Of a stretch of DNA of 64,000 nt, positions 13,900-27,300 are shown one piece after another. The notes under the pieces are model-generated. The model made no database searches. It saw only the letters and a list, made by a program, of their open reading frames with translations, and had not been told where the DNA came from. The stretch is from NCBI RefSeq assembly GCF_958295425.1, contig NC_081142.1:8661754-8725753 (forward strand), in the 5' to 3' direction. Within the stretch, counting starts at the first letter, position 1. Every line of letters begins with the position of its first letter. This stretch comes from Solea solea. Lineage: Eukaryota; Chordata; Actinopteri; Pleuronectiformes; Soleidae. Both the position numbers and the translations under genes were made by a program.

Positions 13900-16800
13900 G
13901 TTAAAGGAGAATAAGAAAGGAAAAGGGTGATATTGGCCTGTGAAAGTGAGATATTGTGAATTGACAGGTGACTTAACCACATTTGGCCTTTTCAAAAAAC
14001 TGTCACACAAATGGCAAAAGAAAGCCGTGCAAATAAAATCGTTTGACACTTTCTCCAACATAAAGGGAAAAAAAGGTAGATTCTAATAGTCTACTTTAGT
14101 TACACTCTGGCAATGCGTGATTGTATAAATAGAAAAGAAAAGGATAATAAGATCAAACTGGGACAGCCGTATAAAAAAATAAATGAATTAGATGTATGAG
14201 GAGCAAAGGAGCTGGTCAATCATTAAACAGCAAGGAATGAGTTAGAAAATACAAACACTATTTTTTAAATAATATAAAAACAAGTTCTTGAAAGTAAGGT
14301 AAATATTAAAATAAGATATGCAGAAGAAAAATGTAATATGAAACAAAACAAACCACTGCACATGTACAAAGGGGTCTAGGCAGGCTTCCATTACGGTGAG
14401 TGTCCAATTATTGACATTGATGCTCAAAATACAGAATCTGCAGAGACGTGACATTTGACAGAAGCAGAGGCAGGCAGGAAAGCTAACAAAGGCCAAAACA
14501 AAGGCGACAGGGTCTGGGCCATGGTAATGCAGCTCAGTGCAGATCCCACTCATGAATATGGCAGCTGTGGTGCTGTCAGTGGTGAAGGTGTAAGTGGGTG
14601 AGCGCGTTGCATGCATAGTGTATAGTACTATCCCAAACTGCACATGTTTGCTTGTGTGCTCGTGCAGTTGTAAATACAATTTATGCATATCCTCACACTC
14701 GTCAACACTCTCCCTCTGGCTTGTGCATGTATTACTGTGTCAAGCCCACTGATGTTATGGCATTTATGTGTCTCTATCTGCCTATGCTCTTTCCCAGTGG
14801 AACTGAAAAGTCAATCAACAAGTCTGTCAGGGGAGCAGGACGCACATTTTGCACATGGATCAATGCCCTTCACCCCTGGGACTCTTGCTAAGTCAGTGGG
14901 GGCATCCTAAGCCCTGAAAAGCTCTCTAAATCCCTTGCATGGCTCTGACAGCTGACTGCATGAGTCACCTCTGTGCATGTGTGGGTGCATGCCTGTGTCT
15001 ACATGTGCAGGTGTCCTTTTGCACATTTGACAAAGCCTAACACAATGGGTGCAGTGTTAAATTGAGTTTATCTACTTTAAATTAAATGCAATGTTTTTTG
15101 TTTGTGTGAATATGTGAGTATATCTTACACCTTCTAGTGCAACCCATCAGACAATCCATTGCCTCTCTGTGAAGAGTATGCATACTTGGCCCCATGTCTC
15201 TGAGGGTTTTTCTCCAGGTCCTCTTCACTTTCTCCTGGATGCATTGAGACTGGGACTGTGTTACGGTTGACTGTCCATACTTCGGTCGGTTCGGTTCAGT
15301 ACAGTATCATAAGGTTTTGAATGGTAAAGACCTGGGTCAGGCCTTTACTTGACAAGACGTCAAGGACCATACTGTACCAAACTGAGCTGTTCCACTCCAT
15401 GGAAGACTAATGTGAGAGTGAGTGGTTGTTTTGTCTCTGTATATCAGAGCTGTGATAGGTTAGAGAGTCGGCTGAGATTGGCTTAGGTCTGGGTCATACT
15501 TTCCATGTCCACATGACCACATGCACAGAGGTCCGCACAAGTTCACACTGGTGAACACCCCTATACTTTGAATCTGCATGGACCTTACATGCATGCTTAC
15601 CTTACTGTGCATGCTCCCTGTAATACAATTGTTCTGGTCAACAGAGACAAAGAGGAAGATGGTAACCAGGGACACTTGCTTGAGGTTATGCAACGAGGTC
15701 CACCAGGATCCATACCTAGACAACCTATTGCAAGAATTCAACTGTAAATGAGTATGAGATTGAGTATGCATGCACAGAATGAATGATCATCTTCACTACC
15801 AGCATCATCATCATCACTACCTAGTTTTAAGATATTCTTCATTTCTTTCTTTCTGTATCACAACAGTTTCACAAATTGCACCGATTTACCCATGATTTGA
15901 ATCAGCATTTTTGGGACAAAACGTTATCATTGAGAAAAAGAAAATGTTTCAAATGCCTTAACTGATTGTAATGAGAAACATTAAACTTTGAGAAGGATAT
16001 TTCTGTAGCAACCTCAACTCTCAGATAGATGACTAATAGCTTTGCCTCCAGCCGGGCGGGATGCTGTTCACAAGCCTCAGCCTTTATCTTCTGCTTTGGT
16101 AGGTTTTGTAGGAGCTTGCTGCTCTTTGTTCAGAATCTCATCTGCCCCCAATTTACTCTCCCGGTGACCTCCCAACCCTGACCTGTCAGTGCAGCGTTCC
16201 TTTCTTTATTACTGAAGACCATATTGTTTTCAAATGAAAAAGGACATAAATACTTGCTAATATTCTCGAGTCTCAGTCGAGTGGAACTGGTAGTTGTACT
16301 AAATCAAGGGCCAAGAACAGGAGTTCCACCACTGTGTCCATTTGTGCTAAGTTTGTGTATAAGAGTGTGTTTTTTTGACTGACTGAGTGTGTATGTCTCC
16401 ATTAAGTGTGGGAGGGTGTTCTCTCGACTTCTTCTTCGCTGATGTTGGCACAGACCTCCACCTCTCTTCCTCTCCAGTTCCTGTGGCCTCCCAGGGCTTC
16501 CTTTAGCCGTCAAGACATAGCACTGCTGAGGGACTGGGACGATGGTGGTGGGGGTGCAGGTTTGGAGGGGTAGGGTGGGTATCATATTCTTGTTCTCTCT
16601 CCTGCTACAGATTTATGGGGGCTCAGTCCTTCTCTAAATATTTGCCTTTCCCCCTGTACGGTGGGAGATTGATGGCCTTTGATGTGGGGGGTGAGGTGGG
16701 TTGGAAGTGCACAGGCTCCGGGTGCTGAGATGGAGGACGGGAGGAGAATATGCAAGGGTAAAGACCTGGTTTAGTGCCACCAGGAGGTCCAGTGGTGCTA

Positions 16801-18028
16801 GAGTAAATGGATGCTGCAGATGAGATGAGAATGACTGTTGAGGTCAGGTATGTTTACATGACTTTAGAAAGAAGAAAATTATTATGTTAGCCCAACTTTT
16901 AAAAATACTTGTTTGTACTAAATCACATTTCTCAAAGTTGGATTAACACAGCTAGATAATGCAATTGGGAGTTACTGGGAGTGGAAATTGCATGTTTAAC
17001 CAGACCCAAACTGGCCTAGATACTGTGCAAATGCTCCTCACTTCTCACCCCCATAAATAATAAAAGAAGCCAGTATACTGAATAAGAAAACAGAGAAAAA
17101 AACATGGTTAACATGGTTATTTTTGGACTGATGAGGGGACCAAATTTATGCTCTGTCAGTTTAGAGAATTAATAATCTTTGGATGGTGAAAAGACACAAA
17201 TTGGCACTTAACATGCTAACAACTAGCCATCAACCAAATACCGACAAGCTGAAATGGGGCATATCAACACCTAGTGTAGCAAAGGCAGACACACTTCACT
17301 CAATACATTAATTCCTCACTAGTCCTTTTATACTTTGATGAGTAATCTGATTAAACAGCATTGGCAGATAAGTTGAGCTGCAACTGTAGCTTGACAAAGG
17401 TACATGATGAAACAGACAAACTGATCATTTTAACCCACATGCTTTGGAGTAATGGAACATGGTCTGCCAACTGACTGTTCCATAGAGGATTAAGTAGGGA
17501 AAGTCTGAGTAGAGCTGCTAATAATAATTCTATACAAAGTCAATCACGAATTTAAAAAAAAACCAAACACATCTGTTATAAAGCTAGCTCTCAATCTTGC
17601 TGAATCTCCTTTGTAAATAATTGGTTTCAGATTTCCAAAACCAGAAGATGTTGCATCATCTTCTGAAGTTACATTTATAGACGTCTGTTTGCTTTTTGAC
17701 TACAACCAATTGTTTTTACTCCCTCAAAAAGGGGAATTGCAACCTCCCCACGGTAAAGGCCAACTTATGCCAGACAATGATGTTTATATGTATGTAACTC
17801 TCTTAGCTGTGCAGCATAACAGTCCCATTCTCTTTTTGTCTTGTTGTTCAGTCCAAATAATATCTTATGCAGCTACAAAGCCAAAGTAGTAACTACACCG
17901 TGAAAGCAAATAATTGCTTTGGTTATTAGAGGTGAAAGGAACATAAACAAGTCATTTCAGCGAACACGGTGGTGGTGACACAAACTTTCTACTGCAGAGT
18001 TACCCCCCCAAACTGCCTCACATTTCTA
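13900..18028. other. gene-free interval
   Basis: Unique-looking sequence without recognisable exons. The 148-codon minus frame at 14242-14688 shows no family features and has an AT-rich origin. Confidence 0.7.
15284..15390. repeat. small imperfect inverted repeat, possible MITE
   Basis: GGTTCAGTACAGTATCAT on the left faces ACCATACTGTACCAAAC on the right, which reads GTTTGGTACAGTATGGT on the other strand. The arms are imperfect and no target-site duplication is obvious. Confidence 0.35.
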
Positions 18029-18288
18029 CACACACATAAACACGCACACACACAGGTTTGTGCAGCTATTCTTCTTAGGACATTGCACTGACTTCCATTA
18101 TGTTGGACAGCCAAAACAAAACCTTTTCCCAAATCTTAGCCATAATCAGTTAATAAACCCTAACCATAACCCAACCGAAATTCAAATCTGAATTTAAATC
18201 TAGAATCTGTTTCTCACAAATGAGGTACAGCCTCATAAGAACCCTGATTTGGATTACTGAGCCTGGCAAGGTCAGTGTCACAAAACAC
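18029..18288 (-). repeat. dispersed fish repeat, minus orientation (pair of 13661-13899)
   Basis: The reverse complement contains ACACTGACCTTGCCAGG, TATGAGGCTGTACCTCATTT, ATAATGGAAGTCAGTGCAAT and TGTCCTAAGAAGAATA, then a GT-rich end. These are the same blocks in the same order as the copy at 13661-13899, so the two form a 4.4-kb-spaced inverted pair. Confidence 0.75.
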
Positions 18289-18585
18289 AACATACACATG
18301 TGTAGCATGTAGACATGTTTCAAACACTACATACACTCACTCTTAATTCACCTCTGGTTCCAATTTATCTCTTCTCTCCCCAGGCAGCCATTGCTCCAGG
18401 AGCACTGTGGTAGTGACACGGGTGGGAGAGGAGAGAAGAGAAGAGAAGAGGAGAGGAACAGCAAAGTCATTTGGATGACTAATGGCCAAATTCACAGGAA
18501 ACTCCAGGCACATTCTTCCTCAAATTATGCTATTAGCTATTTGGGGGACCAGAGGGAGAGAGAAAGAAAGAGGGCTAGAGAGAGA

Positions 18586-18648
18586 GGGGGGGGGGGGGGG
18601 GGGGGGGGGTCAGGCGTGAACAGTGTGTGTATGTGTGTGTGTGTGTGT
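18586..18648. repeat. 24-nt G run followed by (GT)n
   Basis: An uninterrupted 24-nt G tract (18586-18609) is preceded by a purine-rich GAGAAAG stretch and followed by (GT)n at 18623-18648. It could form G-quadruplex or triplex structures and is prone to length errors in assembly. Confidence 0.9.
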
Positions 18649-20689
18649 TAAAACAACAGAAAGAGAAAGGAACTTGTAGCCACTTGGCCTCCTGTTCTTT
18701 AGCGGAATGTGGTGCAGTGGCATTTACATGTTCACTGTGATTTATTGGCACTGGCGTCCCCCCTCTGTCTCTGTCAATACAAGGCTCTCAGTGCCAGGAA
18801 AAGGCTATAAGCCCAAGGAGACAGTGGGCCTGAACTATTCTCCCTTTCCCCTGCACCTGTTCCCTTGGTGGGGGAAATGAGAGCCTGTAATTATGTGTGA
18901 AAAGGGCTCTGTTGGATAGGCAGTGTGATAGTGTCAATCCGCTAATGCTTTCAATGGGTCGGACCAAATGACCTTATGAACATGAGGGGGATTGCGCCTT
19001 GATATTCCATTTGTTAGAATATTCTGTCACAGAGCAGGCATTTTACATGTGTTTGGTTTGTGTGTGTGCATTTGTTGCTATTTGCTTTTTTCCATTGTGG
19101 TACATTAACTTTCCCTAGAAAAAGTTGAGATATTAATTTGTAAGAAAATCACCAACAGTAACTTTTTTGTGTAGCCGTGAGGGACCAGGCTGTGACTGAG
19201 AGATATGGACAGCCCAAGTTGACCAATCAGGGTTCTTGCAGGCTCCAGCTGTTGTACCACCGATGTGAGGGTGGATTTTGATTTACTGACCTTGCACATT
19301 TTTTAGAGGTTTTAAACCAGCTATATGGTGAACAGCAGTCATTCCCAGAGACTGGGTCAGGACCCACAGATGGATTTTGGGGTTGCCTAAAATCCATCTA
19401 CTGAAGATTTGTGTGAATCGTAGTGTTGTTTTTGTTGCCATTTCCCCTATATATACACAACGTGCTGCATTCATGAGGGATAGAATGTCAAGAAGCAAAC
19501 GCTTGGCTTGCAATTTCCAAACCAAAACGCATGCTTGGAAAAAACATCCATCATTTTACACATTCTCGACTAAGAATACTGCACTACAGGTGTAGAAACA
19601 AATGGCCCACCCCTTCCAACGGTACTGAATAATTTAAAAACTGGTAACTCTTTTTGAAATTTTCAGCTGTTGAGTTGGTTTTGACTGTAGGTCAGGTTTC
19701 CCAGCTGGAGCATGACTTAAGTTGAAAATGACTGCAGTGGGAATAAGTTCAGTTATTTTTTGCCCTCCTGGTAGCTGGCTACCTTCATATTGTTTTCTGA
19801 GGTCCGATGAAGGCTGTGCTAACTGTAGAAGCTGAGACGTCTTTCTTGTGGAAAATGAAACCCACCTCATGTGTCGTGAACAAAGCAGGATAGGCAAAGA
19901 GAAAGAGAGAGAATAACTTACGTGTATGAAATGGCTGCTGTTCTATGTGGGAAACATTATTCTGTCATTCATCCATAAATGAAAGAGGGAAAAGGTTATT
20001 TCAGGAAATGTGTCAGTACTTCATACCTGTGTGTGTGTGTGTCTTAACAGCAGTCAGCATATACAGGAAACCACAGAAAGCTAACATTTGTCTCCATAAA
20101 ATGAGGGGAAGGCTTTGCTCCACCTGCCTGATACAGAGAAAATCACAAAGCACAGCGGTCAGACAAAATAACCGACAATTTCTACATCCACCACTAACTT
20201 TATAAACCATCTGACCCTGTGTGTGTGTGTGTCCGAGTGTGTGATTGTACACTGTGTGAGTGAGTCATAGCAAAGCTGCAGGTGATTGGCCAGGAAGTGG
20301 TCATGTTATTATCTCTAATTGAGGGGTAATTGTAGAGCTGAGTGTACTGTACTGTATGTGTTAGTGTGTAGGTGTGTTTGAATGTCTATGTGTATCTTTC
20401 TATGTGTCTGTGTTTGTGTTTAGGTGTATGCAGAGTGGAAAATTACATCTAGAGTTTAGGCTTGCTGTGATTAAAAACAAAACTGAATAAACACTGGGCT
20501 TTAGTGGGTAGCAGTGGGAACAGCGGAATGCTTTGTATCTAAGCTTCCATCTGTGTGTGTGTGTGTGTTTCTATGCCTATGTGTGTTTCTATGCCTGTGT
20601 GTGTCTGCAGCTCTTGTTGGCCCGAGTGGTGGATTACAATTTGTAACAGATTACCCAAGCTTGTCGGGAAACTATGGGGGCGTTCTCGT

Positions 20690-20850
20690 ACCAAAAATGA
20701 CGTTGCTCATCTTAATTTATGAAGTAAACACAAAACACACACTTTAGCCGGTTTGTCCTGCTGTAGAATCAAGGCGGCACAAGATGGCGGCCTCCTTAAA
20801 GCAAGGCCCTTGACCAAATTACATAAAAAAGCTTATTCCAAAATTCCAAA
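20690..20850. repeat. possible dispersed repeat fragment carrying a YY1-like motif
   Basis: TTTGTCCTGCTGTAGAATC, AAGATGGCGGCCTCC and AAGCTTATTCCAAAATT resemble blocks I remember from fish interspersed repeats. AAGATGGCGGC at 20781-20791 is a full YY1 core. Confidence 0.35.
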
Positions 20851-21214
20851 ACAATTTTCTATCTAAACACTGTTACACATACATACAAACATCATTTTGG
20901 CTTGTAAATTACATTTTAGCAAACAAACCTTTACTGTTTGTACCGATTCATCACCCCTCTCAGCTGTAGAAGATCGGTCTCCCTGCCACAGCCTGCAATT
21001 CTTTGTCTTTTCCACCTCAAGGAGCTCATACTGTCTCGCTTCATCTCTCTCTCCTAGTTTTTTTCCCTTCTTGGTTTAAATCCCTCTCCACTGTGTTCTC
21101 ACCTACACTGAGCACAGATCTAATTGAGGGCAATCATTCAGATAAAAAGCCCCCTACAATGATGCTGCTGCCCTGTGTGTATGTGCATACATATTTGTGT
21201 GTCACACTTTATAC

Positions 21215-21247
21215 GTGTGTGTGTGTGTGTGTGTTTGGGGGGGGGTG
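21215..21247. repeat. (GT)n followed by a G run
   Basis: About 10 GT units, then TT and a G tract. Confidence 0.85.
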
Positions 21248-22509
21248 TTCCTTTCTGTCTCTGCCCAGAGCCTCACTTCCTCCTCTCCTCTCTCTCTTCA
21301 CCACCATTAAAATACCATGCTGCTCTCTTGACCCATCTACTCTACTATACCCCCAACAAACCTTTTGTGTGCCACGGAGAAGAGGGACTGAGGCAGCAAG
21401 AAAGTAAGAGAGAGAGAGAGAGATATGAAAAGGAGGCAGGCCAGCTTCTGTTGTTGACTGGTACCATTGTCTTGGACCTCTGGGAGCACGTCCTTAACAT
21501 CAGGAGATCCAGGGTGCTTCCAAAAGCGCTCCACTTTTCACTCCTCTTCCTGTCCTCTTAACCTTCTCAACCATGCTGCCACCCCAGCATCATCCCATGC
21601 CTTATCATGCTATGGTTGTAGTGTTGTTTTGTTTTTCACTCTTTGGCACTTTCTTTCTTTACCTTTACTTCCAGCATGTTGCTCTCAACAAACACTGGAA
21701 TTATGGGGTTGCACGTTTGGGATTGCATTCTGATCTGTTGAGGTCACTGATGGCAGTGGAATTAATGTTTCTGTGTCTTCCTGTATTATTTTTTTCATAG
21801 TATGATTTGTTGTTGCATCATTTTTGCAGAGCTGCTGCAGTTTCACTGTGCTACAACGTGACGGCATATTGTCTACAGTATCATGCTTAGAAATATGTTT
21901 TATTGGTTTCTTAAAAGCAAAGCATAATGTCATTGGTGTTAGACACCCATAGAACACTGATACAATGACACCATAAAATATGCACAGTAATTGCAAAGTC
22001 CTCCACGTGAAGAGCACCCCAGTGTCCCCTCTCTTTCTTTTCCCTCAGTCTCTCGCTCTCTCCATTCACTCAGTAAGAGCCAGTGATGGTGTCAATGTGG
22101 TGAGACTGGTGGTGTGACCCCTCAGAGCAGGGGGACACGGTGGTGGTGGTGAGGGTTGGTTTTTTGAGAGGGTAGAGATGGGAGAGCTCGGAGGGTAATA
22201 GGGTGGGACAGGCTGTTGTCGAGTGATCCAACCCCACTTGGCACCACTCTGCTCATAGTGTTAGCATCCTACTCAGGATTCTTCATGTTCCCCGTGACAT
22301 TTCTTCTCAGTTCACTTTCACTTTTATTTACATGTAAGAGACCTGTTCTCTCCCTCCCCCCCATGTCTGTTGGTCTCTTTATCACTTCAGCAACATGCTG
22401 TATATAACTGAATAAAACTTTTTATTCAATAGACAATATACATTTTATGTTCTTTGCGTCTTACGTTTTACGTTATAGTTTATATGCTTTAAATCAAATT
22501 TGTCTATTA

Positions 22510-22830
22510 TATATTATTCTCTCTTAATGTCTTATATAACCTATTTTGTTGAAGTTTGGGGTAACACCTATACAACACAAAACCAATTGTCCCAAAAGGG
22601 CATTAAAAAATATACAATTGGACCTGTGCACTTTGAAATTTATGTTTCAAATAAAATGATTCCTTCTGCCAAAAATAATATGAAATCTGTTCATAACCAG
22701 AGAGAGTCAATATCAACTCAGAGGATTTTAAATGTTTAAAAAACAGCATTTAGGCCAAATATCAAGAACAACTGTATATCAGTTAAGGGTGTGGATCTGT
22801 GGAATAGCTGCACAGAGGAATGAAATCAAA
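22510..22830 (+). mobile_element. LINE reverse-transcriptase C-terminal remnant
   Basis: A frame at 22500-22739 contains YITYFVEVWGNTYTTQNQLS..GIK, the typical C-terminal block of fish LINE reverse transcriptases (VWGNTY followed by LQK-like). After a frameshift, 22782-22814 encodes VKGVDLWNSCTEE, another conserved C-terminal block. Stops and shifts show it is dead. It is 5' truncated, and the AT-rich sequence after it may be its 3' region. Confidence 0.8.
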
Positions 22831-23275
22831 TACTTCACTTTTTTATTAATAGATATATGAAGACAGTAATATTTTGTCTGTAGATAAATGTATTTTTCTT
22901 GTTTTGATTATAAAGGTTTTGTTTTATATTTTTGTTTCATGTGCTGTTGGGTAACAAAAGAGCTCCAAAAGATTCAGTCTAGGACTTTTCTGTTTATTTC
23001 GTTTATGTGCAGATTGCTGCTATTTAATTTATAAGAATGCATGTTTAATTCGTGTAAATGTATTTGCATTTATTTGTGTAAACCTGTGACCAAAATAAAC
23101 AAACTAATGTTTTATTTATCATAGATTAAACACCGTATTTGATGTTGTTTATACTTTGCATTTTTTTTCAGCAGGGACTGTTTTCACTTAATCTTCATTC
23201 AGTCATTGTCTTATTTTATGATCTTAAATTCTCAAGCAGACTTGCTTTGGAATCAAATGTCCTGTAATTGATTTT

Positions 23276-23440
23276 ATCAAATCAATTGAGTTTTATTTGT
23301 ATGGTGCCAAATCACAACATACATTACCTTAAGTCACTTTTTTATTATAAGGCCAAGACCTTGTGATATTAAAAAGAGATAGAGGAACCCAACAGTTCAC
23401 ATACTGAACGAAAGAGTAAACTAAAAAACCTTTTAAGAAA
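23276..23440 (+). repeat. degenerate teleost dispersed repeat
   Basis: TTGAGTTTTATTTGTATGG, GCCAAATCACAACA and ATTATAAGGCCAAGACC follow an abundant fish repeat of the form TTTATTTGTATAGCGCCAAATCACAAC...TTGTAAGGTAAAGACC. It ends near AAGAAAACTCCAACACCAA after apparent deletion. Confidence 0.7.
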
Positions 23441-24236
23441 ACTCCAACACCAACATATATCTGGTGCTTAACATCACTCTCCTTCTGTCGTTATTGAATA
23501 ACTAACACTTATTGACACTTGTAATCCACATTAAAAGCATTCAACTGGCACATGGTTTATTTGGAAACAGGCACATGAAATGCGATGTGTCACACCGTTT
23601 ATCGATGGCCAAGAAAATGTGTTGCTGAAAGATGAAAGTTTTCTACATTTTATGTTTGACAGTGGAGAACAGCCACAGGGACCTCTTGTATTTATATAAG
23701 TAGCTGTACTCAAGCCGTGTGTGCTGTAGAATCACACCACTACCACTAATAACCCCCAGTGACCGCAAAGTTTGAAATCAACCAGGACTGAAAGCTTCCA
23801 GTAAAGTCCCCTGCCTTCCCTTCAACTAACATCAACTCCCTGTCTATTTGTTTCATTTATTTAAACTCCCAGCCCGTGTTTAGTACTTCTCAGCGGTATT
23901 GTGGCATTTCGCCGTACATCTCTCCCCTCACAACTCTTGGAGCATTTTAAGTGGCTCGGAGTTCGAAGTTCATCCTGTAACCCTGGAGCCTCTAACTCTC
24001 TGCATCAGATCTCATTTTTAGACACTATGAAGTTACACCCTGATGACTATTAGGTTCATTTGTGTAGTTGTGCTCACCTCAAGAATACATTTCGTAAAAG
24101 GACAAGCTGGAACAATCTGAAGTAAAATGCCACTTCTTATTCTTCATGTACTGACATTATAATTTGCAAATGCAAGACCCACCATAGAATTGGATTTAAT
24201 GTCTGTTTTAGTTTTACTATTGTGCTCAGTAAAATG

Positions 24237-24335
24237 TGATTTTACTGACATTGTGGGGACCTAAATTGATTTTCACAGTCACATTGGGGACCTGTCTTCC
24301 TTATGGGGACATTTAAACCGTGTGTGTGTGTATGT
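24237..24335. repeat. dispersed fish repeat fragment with TGGGGAC motifs
   Basis: TTGTGGGGACCTAAATTGATT, TTGGGGACCTGTCTTCC and TATGGGGACAT, then a short (GT)n, follow the layout of a common microsatellite-linked fish repeat. The three TGGGGAC cores suggest internal duplication. Confidence 0.5.
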
Positions 24336-27300
24336 TGATTGATCCTGTTTTAAAACCCTTATCTAGTTTCAAATGAAGTCACCCACTCACTCCGCTTGAT
24401 GCTGTCACCCTGGTTTACCCAGTTCTCTGCGCGAACCATCGCACTAACTGGGAAAACCTTAACATAAGTAAGCCTTCTCCTGACAACTCTCTTTTCTCAT
24501 ATTGCCCTCTTTTCCCACCTTTTACTTTTTACTGTTTTCCCTCTACTGCAACCTCTCTCTTCATTTCTTTCACTCTCTGTCTCTCTCCACCAGGGAAAAC
24601 ATCATTGTCATGGAGAGAGGGATGACAACAATGAAGCGGCTGCAAATCACACCGATTGTTAGTGCTGGACCCAGTAGATGGGGAGAGGGCTAATGTAATT
24701 GTCCAGGCCCTTGTCACTGTTGATATAGGCTCTTCAGAAGCCGGGGTGATTTAGCTAAAAGCTATCTCTCGGCCAAGTAATTAGACACACCATTCATGGT
24801 GGCATTAGCACTGGCTGCTGCCACCGTGTCCCTTGCACTGTGTGTGAATACTCACACAAATGCACACATCCCGCTCAGGCTTTATCACGCCACTCTGGGT
24901 GTTATTCAAACCATTAGCAGGGAGCATGGTGTTCCAGGCTGGGAACAAGTGTGTGTGTGATTTTTTTTCCTACGTGTTTATCTGTGAGAGAGAAATTGTG
25001 CTTGGCCTTTTCTGCTCGTGTGTACAAGTCTGTTTTTTTTTTATGTTGTTATGTATCACTATGGGCTCTTTCTGGCAACTGACACAGGCTGCCTAAGATC
25101 TAGTTGAGGTAGTGCAACACACTTGACTTCTCTAAAGCATCCTGTGTTTCCCCATCTCCTGCTGTGACTCCTCGCTCTCCCATTAAATCAATTAAACCAG
25201 TCCAACACTCAGCTCAAAACAGACGGGGCAGAGTAGAGCAGGCGCCGTGCCTCCCTGTTCAACATGTACTTCAGTGGCATTCTAACCTAAAACCCAAGGG
25301 AATTGTACAGAAGTGTGTTGGATTGTTTAGCTATACTCACACCAGGATATAATGCCTTCTGTAGAGGCCCACTTACATTTGAGGCCTTGAGATGAATAAC
25401 AATGTGCTCATTCTGATTTTTGGATATACAGTTATGTGGTTAGTCCAGATTGTCGAGGCATGTATGTCACGTTGACCTCATGCCGAAGATAGTTTACTAT
25501 TATCTATTTTGTTCATTATTTCAAATAATGTCACTACAATGCTATATATGAAAGTTATGTGAACAATATTGTGTGTTTTTTTTATTGTGTTTGATTCGCC
25601 CACTAAGGAAGGTGAAGTTTTTGTGTCTAGATGGGACGTAACTACTAATCATCCTTGTAATACATGGGCACATCACCATCAAAGAGTCCTTTTATCCTGG
25701 ATGGGATTTCACTGCTCTTGTGTCGCAGATGGATAACCATCAGGATCATTCCACACCAGCTGAAGTGACACCGCAGAGTCTGTCACAACAGTGGAGGAAA
25801 ACGTCCATAATATTTTGACTGTGAGAGCAGTCGACAGAACTTAAGCCAACAGAAATAAGAGAAAACACTCAGGCATGGACATATTCATTTCACGTAAAAT
25901 AAAAATGATTTGGTCTACATAAAATAAACATTTGGTGAAAATGTTCTTCTTCATCGTGTTAACTGGCAACAAGGGGGACAGTCATTCTGTTTTTGAGGAT
26001 TCAATGGCCATAATCGATGATTCATCAGTGTTGTTATAGTTTCACCCTAGAGCAAAGTAAGTATATTTACTCAATAGTCTTGAGCAGATATCACTTTAAA
26101 TAAATGAGCCCATATTTCTCGGCAAAACTTTTTTTCTTATCAAAGCAGAGCTAAATATATCTACCCTGTTTTCAGTCTTTCTATCGTGCTATGGTAAGCC
26201 TATTGTGTGCCGGCTTCATGGAGATTTCAATGTGGCATCATCTTTCGTCTTGACAAAGAAGCCAAAACTTCACGTGGATTCCACTGAGTACTTTGTAATA
26301 ATTTGGTGCTGCAACTGTTTGCATTTATTTGGTCTGATCACATCTCTCTCCTCACTGACAACCACATAGCCAAATGAAAATATGCATTTCACACTGTCAG
26401 CCTATTAAGACCATAAGGACCTTTCACATCTTTGGCTGTCTCTGGTGTCAACAGACTGTGAAATGGTGGCAATCACTCTGTAATACTAACATCCATAAAA
26501 ACAAGACTGGTAGCATAGCTGATGAGTTAGCTTTCCCCTACAAACATCCGGATGGCCTCAGGGAGGTTTTTGTTTAAGTTAAGGCCAAGTGGAAAGCACT
26601 AAAACTCCCTCCTAAAAATCCATCCCACTCTCTGTTTTCCATCGTTCACCCCCTCCTCTTCACTGTTTCTCCAGCTCTGCTCCCTCTTTATGGGGACATC
26701 AGACTCCCTGACAGTTTGTTTTAAATCTGACCATGCAGATGTTTCTCTGGGTGAGTGACTTTTATAGTTTAGAAAAGATTATATCAGCTTTCCCTAAGAT
26801 TGTGTTACTGTATTTAAAAACGACTGATGATTTGAACAGGGGGCTGGATTGGAGGGGAGTGAGGTTGGAGGCAAGATAGACTGACCAAGAGAAAGAGAGG
26901 GAGGGAGGGAGAGAATGGAAGATAAGGAGGTTGCGTTGAGGGGATTTGTGCAGCAGGAAAGGGAGCAGATGAGAATTGGTTTATTCTTTGGGTCTCTAAA
27001 TTCTGGGTTTCTCTCTGCTGCACAGGCTGAATAGGGAGTTGCTGGGGAGCAGGGAGGATGGAGAAAAAAGAGGAGGAGGATGGGGGATATGGAGAGCAGG
27101 GGAAGGAGGACAGAGTTCACGGCAGCCAGGTTTGGCTTATTGCATTAGACACAGATTCTTTTTAATTTCAAAGGACAACACGAGCGTCAAATTTGAGGAT
27201 ATTAGTTTTTGATAGGCAGCTGGAGCAAAGCACACAGTAAGGGGGTGGGTGAGGAGTAGAGGTTGAGTTTGACTTTGTAGCCAGATGGTCAATCCCCTTT

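Larger units (their letters stand above)
18651..22509. other. gene-free interval
   Basis: No exon recognised. Short (GT)n tracts lie near 20030, 20218 and 20550. Frames around 21003-21561 are long but rich in Ser/Leu/Pro/Cys from pyrimidine-rich and GT-repeat sequence and overlap one another in different frames. Confidence 0.7.
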
